From Treponemataceae bacterium (lineage in GTDB: Bacteria > Spirochaetota > Spirochaetia > Treponematales > Treponemataceae): a stretch of DNA of 8,151 nucleotides. The translations under genes and the position numbers were made by a program. Positions within the stretch are counted from its first letter, which is position 1, and every line of letters begins with the position of its first letter. Shown here in pieces: positions 6,102-8,151 of this stretch. The stretch is taken from the NCBI GenBank assembly GCA_024402455.1, contig JAKSTS010000072.1, forward strand, positions 1 through 8,151. The letters run 5' to 3'. The notes under the pieces were generated by a model. The model ran no database searches and was not told where the DNA came from. It saw only the letters and a list, made by a program, of their open reading frames with translations.

Positions 6102-7184
6102 TTATTCTAAAGTTGAAATTATCTTTTTATAAAGGTCGTCACACTGTTCCATTATAAAGCAGAGTGTGTTTGGAAATTTCTTTGAATTAACAAGACTGAT
6201 AAAATGTGCGGTAATTTCGCTTCTGTTGCTTTCGGTTAAAAAATCGAAATATGATTTTAAGTTGTGTGCAATAATTTGTGCAGAATCTATATTGCTGCTG
6301 TCTGTTGTGTCTGAAGAAGCAAAATTTTCTATAAATTTGTAGATTGAACTGTTTATAAAAGCAAAATCTGAAAGTGTAAGTTCTTCTAGCTGTTTTTTTG
6401 TATTTGCAAAGTCTTTGCACAAAATGTCATTTGCAGACAAGATTGAATTTTCGTTTACGCTTTTAAAAAAGAGGGAAGTAGCTTTGTTCCCGATAATTCC
6501 AGAAACAATCGGCATTTTTTCAAAATCCAGCACGTCAAACTGTTTTGTTATGTCGCTTACGCGTTCCCAGCTTCTGCGGTCTGGCGAACGCACAAGATTG
6601 CCTTCTTCGCTTAAACTTTCGTCAGAATCAAGATATTCCGGATTCTGCTCAATAAATGAAAGAATTCGCGGGTCAATTCCGCTTGTTTTTCCCCACAAAA
6701 TCCAGTCGTCAACACTTGGGCAGAATTCATAAATATTAAAGCGGCTTACTAAGGCAGGGTCTAAATCTGTCAGCTGATACTCGTTTCCGTTATTTACTGC
6801 GCTGATAATTCTGCTGCCTTCTGGAAGGGATTTGCCGGCAAGTTTCCTGTTCAGTGTCAAATCCATGATTGTCTGCAGGACTTCTGGACGGGCACGATTG
6901 AGTTCGTCTAAAAATAAAACGATTGGTTTGCCGTCTGTCGGAAACCAATAAGGAAGCATGAAATCTGTTTTGCCAGTTTTTTCATTTTTTTCTGGAAGCC
7001 CGATTAAATCGCCCGGGTCTGCCATTTGACCTAAAAACAATGTAACAACTTTTGCACCTTTTTTAGAAAAATAATCTTCAAGAATTCGAGATTTTCCAAT
7101 TCCATGTTTTCCAACTAACATAATGTTTTGTGCCGGTGGGGTGTTGTCCAAAATATAATAAAGCTGTTTGGTGTTTATTGTCAT
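6102..7184 (-). CDS. MoxR-type AAA+ ATPase
   Basis: A 360-residue AAA+ ATPase of the MoxR/AAA_5 group, predicted to form a hexameric ring that remodels or activates partner proteins with ATP energy. Visible motifs are Walker A GKHGIGKS (25-32), Walker B VLFLDELNRA (89-98), a sensor-1 region AVNNGNEY (129-136), the arginine-finger segment LDPALVSRF (141-149) and a later RSPDRRSW segment (199-206) near sensor 2. The C-terminal 150 residues are a helical domain that I do not otherwise recognise. It starts the operon. Its ATG is preceded by GGAAGA at 5 nt spacing, and the VWA gene follows after 6 nt. The pairing with a MIDAS-type VWA protein is the typical arrangement for this family and suggests that the two form a complex. 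The target is unknown. Confidence 0.92.
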   Translation of the reverse strand: MTINTKQLYYILDNTPPAQNIMLVGKHGIGKSRILEDYFSKKGAKVVTLFLGQMADPGDLIGLPEKNEKTGKTDFMLPYWFPTDGKPIVLFLDELNRARPEVLQTIMDLTLNRKLAGKSLPEGSRIISAVNNGNEYQLTDLDPALVSRFNIYEFCPSVDDWILWGKTSGIDPRILSFIEQNPEYLDSDESLSEEGNLVRSPDRRSWERVSDITKQFDVLDFEKMPIVSGIIGNKATSLFFKSVNENSILSANDILCKDFANTKKQLEELTLSDFAFINSSIYKFIENFASSDTTDSSNIDSAQIIAHNLKSYFDFLTESNRSEITAHFISLVNSKKFPNTLCFIMEQCDDLYKKIISTLE

Positions 7185-7201
7185 TTTATTCTTCCAGTGT
7201 T

Positions 7202-7230
7202 TTTATAAAAAAAGCCTGCCAAAATTTCAG
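7202..7230 (-). promoter_or_regulatory. Candidate promoter of the moxR operon, within a terminator
   Basis: On the minus strand CTGAAA (7225-7230, 4 of 6 to TTGACA) is followed after 17 bp by TATAAA (7202-7207, 5 of 6 to TATAAT). Start of transcription would be near 7195, just at the GGAAGA ribosome-binding site. Both boxes lie within or beside the hairpin at 7207-7238, so ending of the argG transcript and start of the moxR transcript would share the same bases. If no promoter acts here, the operon depends on read-through. Confidence 0.35.
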
Positions 7231-7238
7231 CAGGCTTT
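7207..7238 (-). terminator. Intrinsic terminator downstream of argG
   Basis: AAAGCCTGC and GCAGGCTTT form a perfect 9-bp stem around a 10-nt loop. On the minus strand the stem runs into a T7 tract and then ATA, a canonical intrinsic terminator. It ends transcripts coming from argG about 245 nt past its stop codon and lies only 23 nt upstream of the moxR start. The same stem on the plus strand lacks a T-tract. Confidence 0.8.
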
Positions 7239-7262
7239 CTGTTTTGCCATCTTAATTGTCTG

Positions 7263-7296
7263 CACTTTTACATTTAACTGCAAAAGTGTGTTTGCA
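7263..7296. other. Overlapping hairpins in argG 3' region
   Basis: CACTTTT (7263-7269) pairs with AAAAGTG (7282-7288). Alternatively TGCAAA (7280-7285) pairs with TTTGCA (7291-7296), which on the plus strand is followed by ATTTTTTAC, a terminator-like arrangement. No plus-strand gene ends here, so the second structure is unexplained. The two pairings exclude each other. The rest of 7239-7324 holds nothing that I can identify. Confidence 0.35.
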
Positions 7297-7324
7297 ATTT
7301 TTTACTCTGAAGACGCTGTAATGT

Positions 7325-7453
7325 CTGCGCCACTCGCGTCCTTTCCGCAAAAATTACTCAGTTGGTCTCTTTTTAAGGTTTTTGCTTTCTTTTACAGCTT
7401 GTCCCTCGCCAACACCTTCGCGCAGGGGCGCTCGGGAAAGTTGGCAACGGACG
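7325..7453 (-). repeat. 129-bp tandem repeat unit, full copy (A)
   Basis: This is the full repeat unit. Its first 89 bases (7325-7413) recur at 7454-7542 with only three mismatches. The spacer 7414-7453 is very GC-rich and includes a GGGGCGCTCGGG run, unlike the AT-rich neighbourhood. On the minus strand it reads through VGEGQAVKESKNLKKRPTE and TAA, the same tail that ends argG, in the same frame because 129 is 43 codons. GGACGC/GCGTCC (7449-7454 and 7465-7470) forms a hairpin across the unit junction. The composition suggests an imported or self-spreading element. Confidence 0.8.
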
Positions 7454-7542
7454 CTGCGCCACTCGCGTCCTTTCCGCAAAAATTACTCGGTTGGTCTTTT
7501 TTTGAGGTTTTTGCTTTCTTTTACAGCTTGTCCCTCGCCAAC
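7454..7542 (-). repeat. Tandem repeat, partial copy (B) within argG 3' end
   Basis: This 89-bp copy has 86 identities to 7325-7413 at an offset of exactly 129 bp. Its right boundary (7542) falls on the codon where argG leaves the family's normal C-terminus (ALMEQK, then VGEGQ). It supplies the last 19 codons and the stop of argG. All three differences from copy A are third-position synonymous changes in this frame: CTC/CTT, AAA/AAG and ACC/ACT. Confidence 0.8.
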
Positions 7543-8151
7543 TTTCTGCTCCATTAAAGCACGTGCTTTAAGTGGAAGACCGAACAATGTGATGAAGCCC
7601 TGTCCATCTTTGTGGTTGTAAACTTCACCAGTTGTAAACGAAGCAAGCGATTCGTTGTACAGACTGTATTTAGAACCAGAACCAGCAGCGCGGATTGAAC
7701 CTTTGATGAGCTTAACTTTTGCCCAGCCTGTAACAGTTTCTTCTGTTTTATCAACAAATGCCATACATGCATCCATCAATGTTGTAAACCATTTTCCGTC
7801 GTAGATTAATTCACCCATGCGGATTGAAACCTGCTGTTTGTAGTGGTAAGTTTCGCGGTCGAGACAGATGTGATCCATCATTCTGTGTGCAAAATAAAGG
7901 ATTGCTCCACCTGGAGTTTCGTAAACACCGCGGCTCTTCATACCAACACATCGGTTTTCACAGATATCTACAAGACCAACACCGTTTCTGCCGCCGATTG
8001 CATTTAATTCATTCAAAAGGTCAAGGGCGTTCATCTTTTTGCCGTTCAATCCAACAGGAATACCTTTTTCAAAATCTATAGTTACCTATTCTCCCTCTTC
8101 AGGAGCTTCTTCTCGAACACAAGTGTTTTTGAGCATGTGTTTGTAGTTTGG
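7483..8151 (-). pseudogene. argG: Argininosuccinate synthase, C-terminal half, interrupted by amber codon
   Basis: ArgG joins citrulline and aspartate with ATP to make argininosuccinate in arginine synthesis. The frame continues past the right edge, so only the C-terminal half is seen. Family signatures are clear: FEKGIPV, GGRNGVGLVDICENR, GMKSRGVYETPGG, LDRETYHYKQQVS and LFGLPLKARALM. Two features are odd. First, the frame is closed by TAG at 8086-8088, between EEGE and VTIDFEKG, where relatives have Tyr. The 21 codons beyond it to the window edge remain open and look like ArgG. Second, after the usual end near ALMEQK there is a 19-residue Lys-rich tail supplied by a tandem repeat. Re-initiation at TTG 8049 or at the ATG six codons further could give only a fragment. 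It is either a recent pseudogene or a sequencing error in a working gene. Confidence 0.85.
8086..8088 (-). other. argG: In-frame amber codon in argG
   Basis: The minus strand reads GAA TAG GTA ACT. The family normally has Glu-Tyr-Val at this site, and TAG is one base from either Tyr codon. The downstream frame remains open for 200 codons with good conservation. TAG is a true stop in this genome, because the MATE gene ends with it at its expected length. Confidence 0.8.

Noticed and set aside
7325..7542. CRISPR array
   Set aside because: There are only two copies of a long, coding-compatible unit at 129-bp spacing, with no short regular repeats and no cas genes.
7168..7557. A 129-codon + strand frame with a repeated peptide (ASFPQKLL twice)
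   Set aside because: Its internal repeat is just the antisense of the tandem DNA repeat. It spans a terminator and overlaps argG and the moxR start on the other strand.
8086..8088. TAG reassigned as a sense codon
   Set aside because: The MATE gene ends with TAG at its normal family length, so recoding is not supported. A mutation or a sequencing error is simpler.

Overview
The window looks like a chromosomal stretch of a low-GC host-associated bacterium, most likely a spirochaete of the genus Treponema. The genus call is inference from overall look: AT-rich coding DNA, GC-rich intergenic elements, an EAL protein with a 7TM sensor, and a MoxR/VWA gene pair. Nothing here, such as an rRNA gene, proves it. 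Stop codons TAA, TAG and TGA all end full-length proteins, so the code is standard.

Layout. Positions 1-292 hold no gene, but carry three hairpins, one copy of a dispersed repeat and a candidate promoter. Positions 293-1648 (+) encode a full-length MATE-family efflux protein. It converges on a 659-residue membrane c-di-GMP phosphodiesterase (1829-3808, -) with an N-terminal 7TM sensor, a degenerate GGDEF domain and an EAL domain that keeps its catalytic residues. Positions 3809-4228 are non-coding, with a perfect inverted repeat, a third repeat copy and an intrinsic terminator.

Three minus-strand genes then form a probable operon, transcribed from 7184 down to 4229: a MoxR-type AAA+ ATPase, a DUF2201-like VWA protein 6 nt downstream, and an unrecognised 197-residue protein. 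The first two are a classic ATPase plus VWA partner pair, usually thought to act together in remodelling or assembling target proteins. The third is a candidate accessory factor or client. In the VWA protein the N-terminal metallopeptidase-like region has lost the HExxH motif, while the VWA MIDAS residues are kept.

The right end carries the C-terminal half of argininosuccinate synthase (argG, -), running off the window. Its frame has an amber codon where the family normally has Tyr, and its last 19 codons lie inside a GC-rich 129-bp tandem repeat. The second repeat copy lies just downstream, encodes the same 19-residue tail and stop in the same frame, and differs only at synonymous positions.

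The most notable unexplained structures are this repeat-derived gene end and a roughly 40-nt element present three times between genes, which can be read as a conserved peptide each time. I saw no CRISPR array, tRNA, rRNA, transposase or phage gene.
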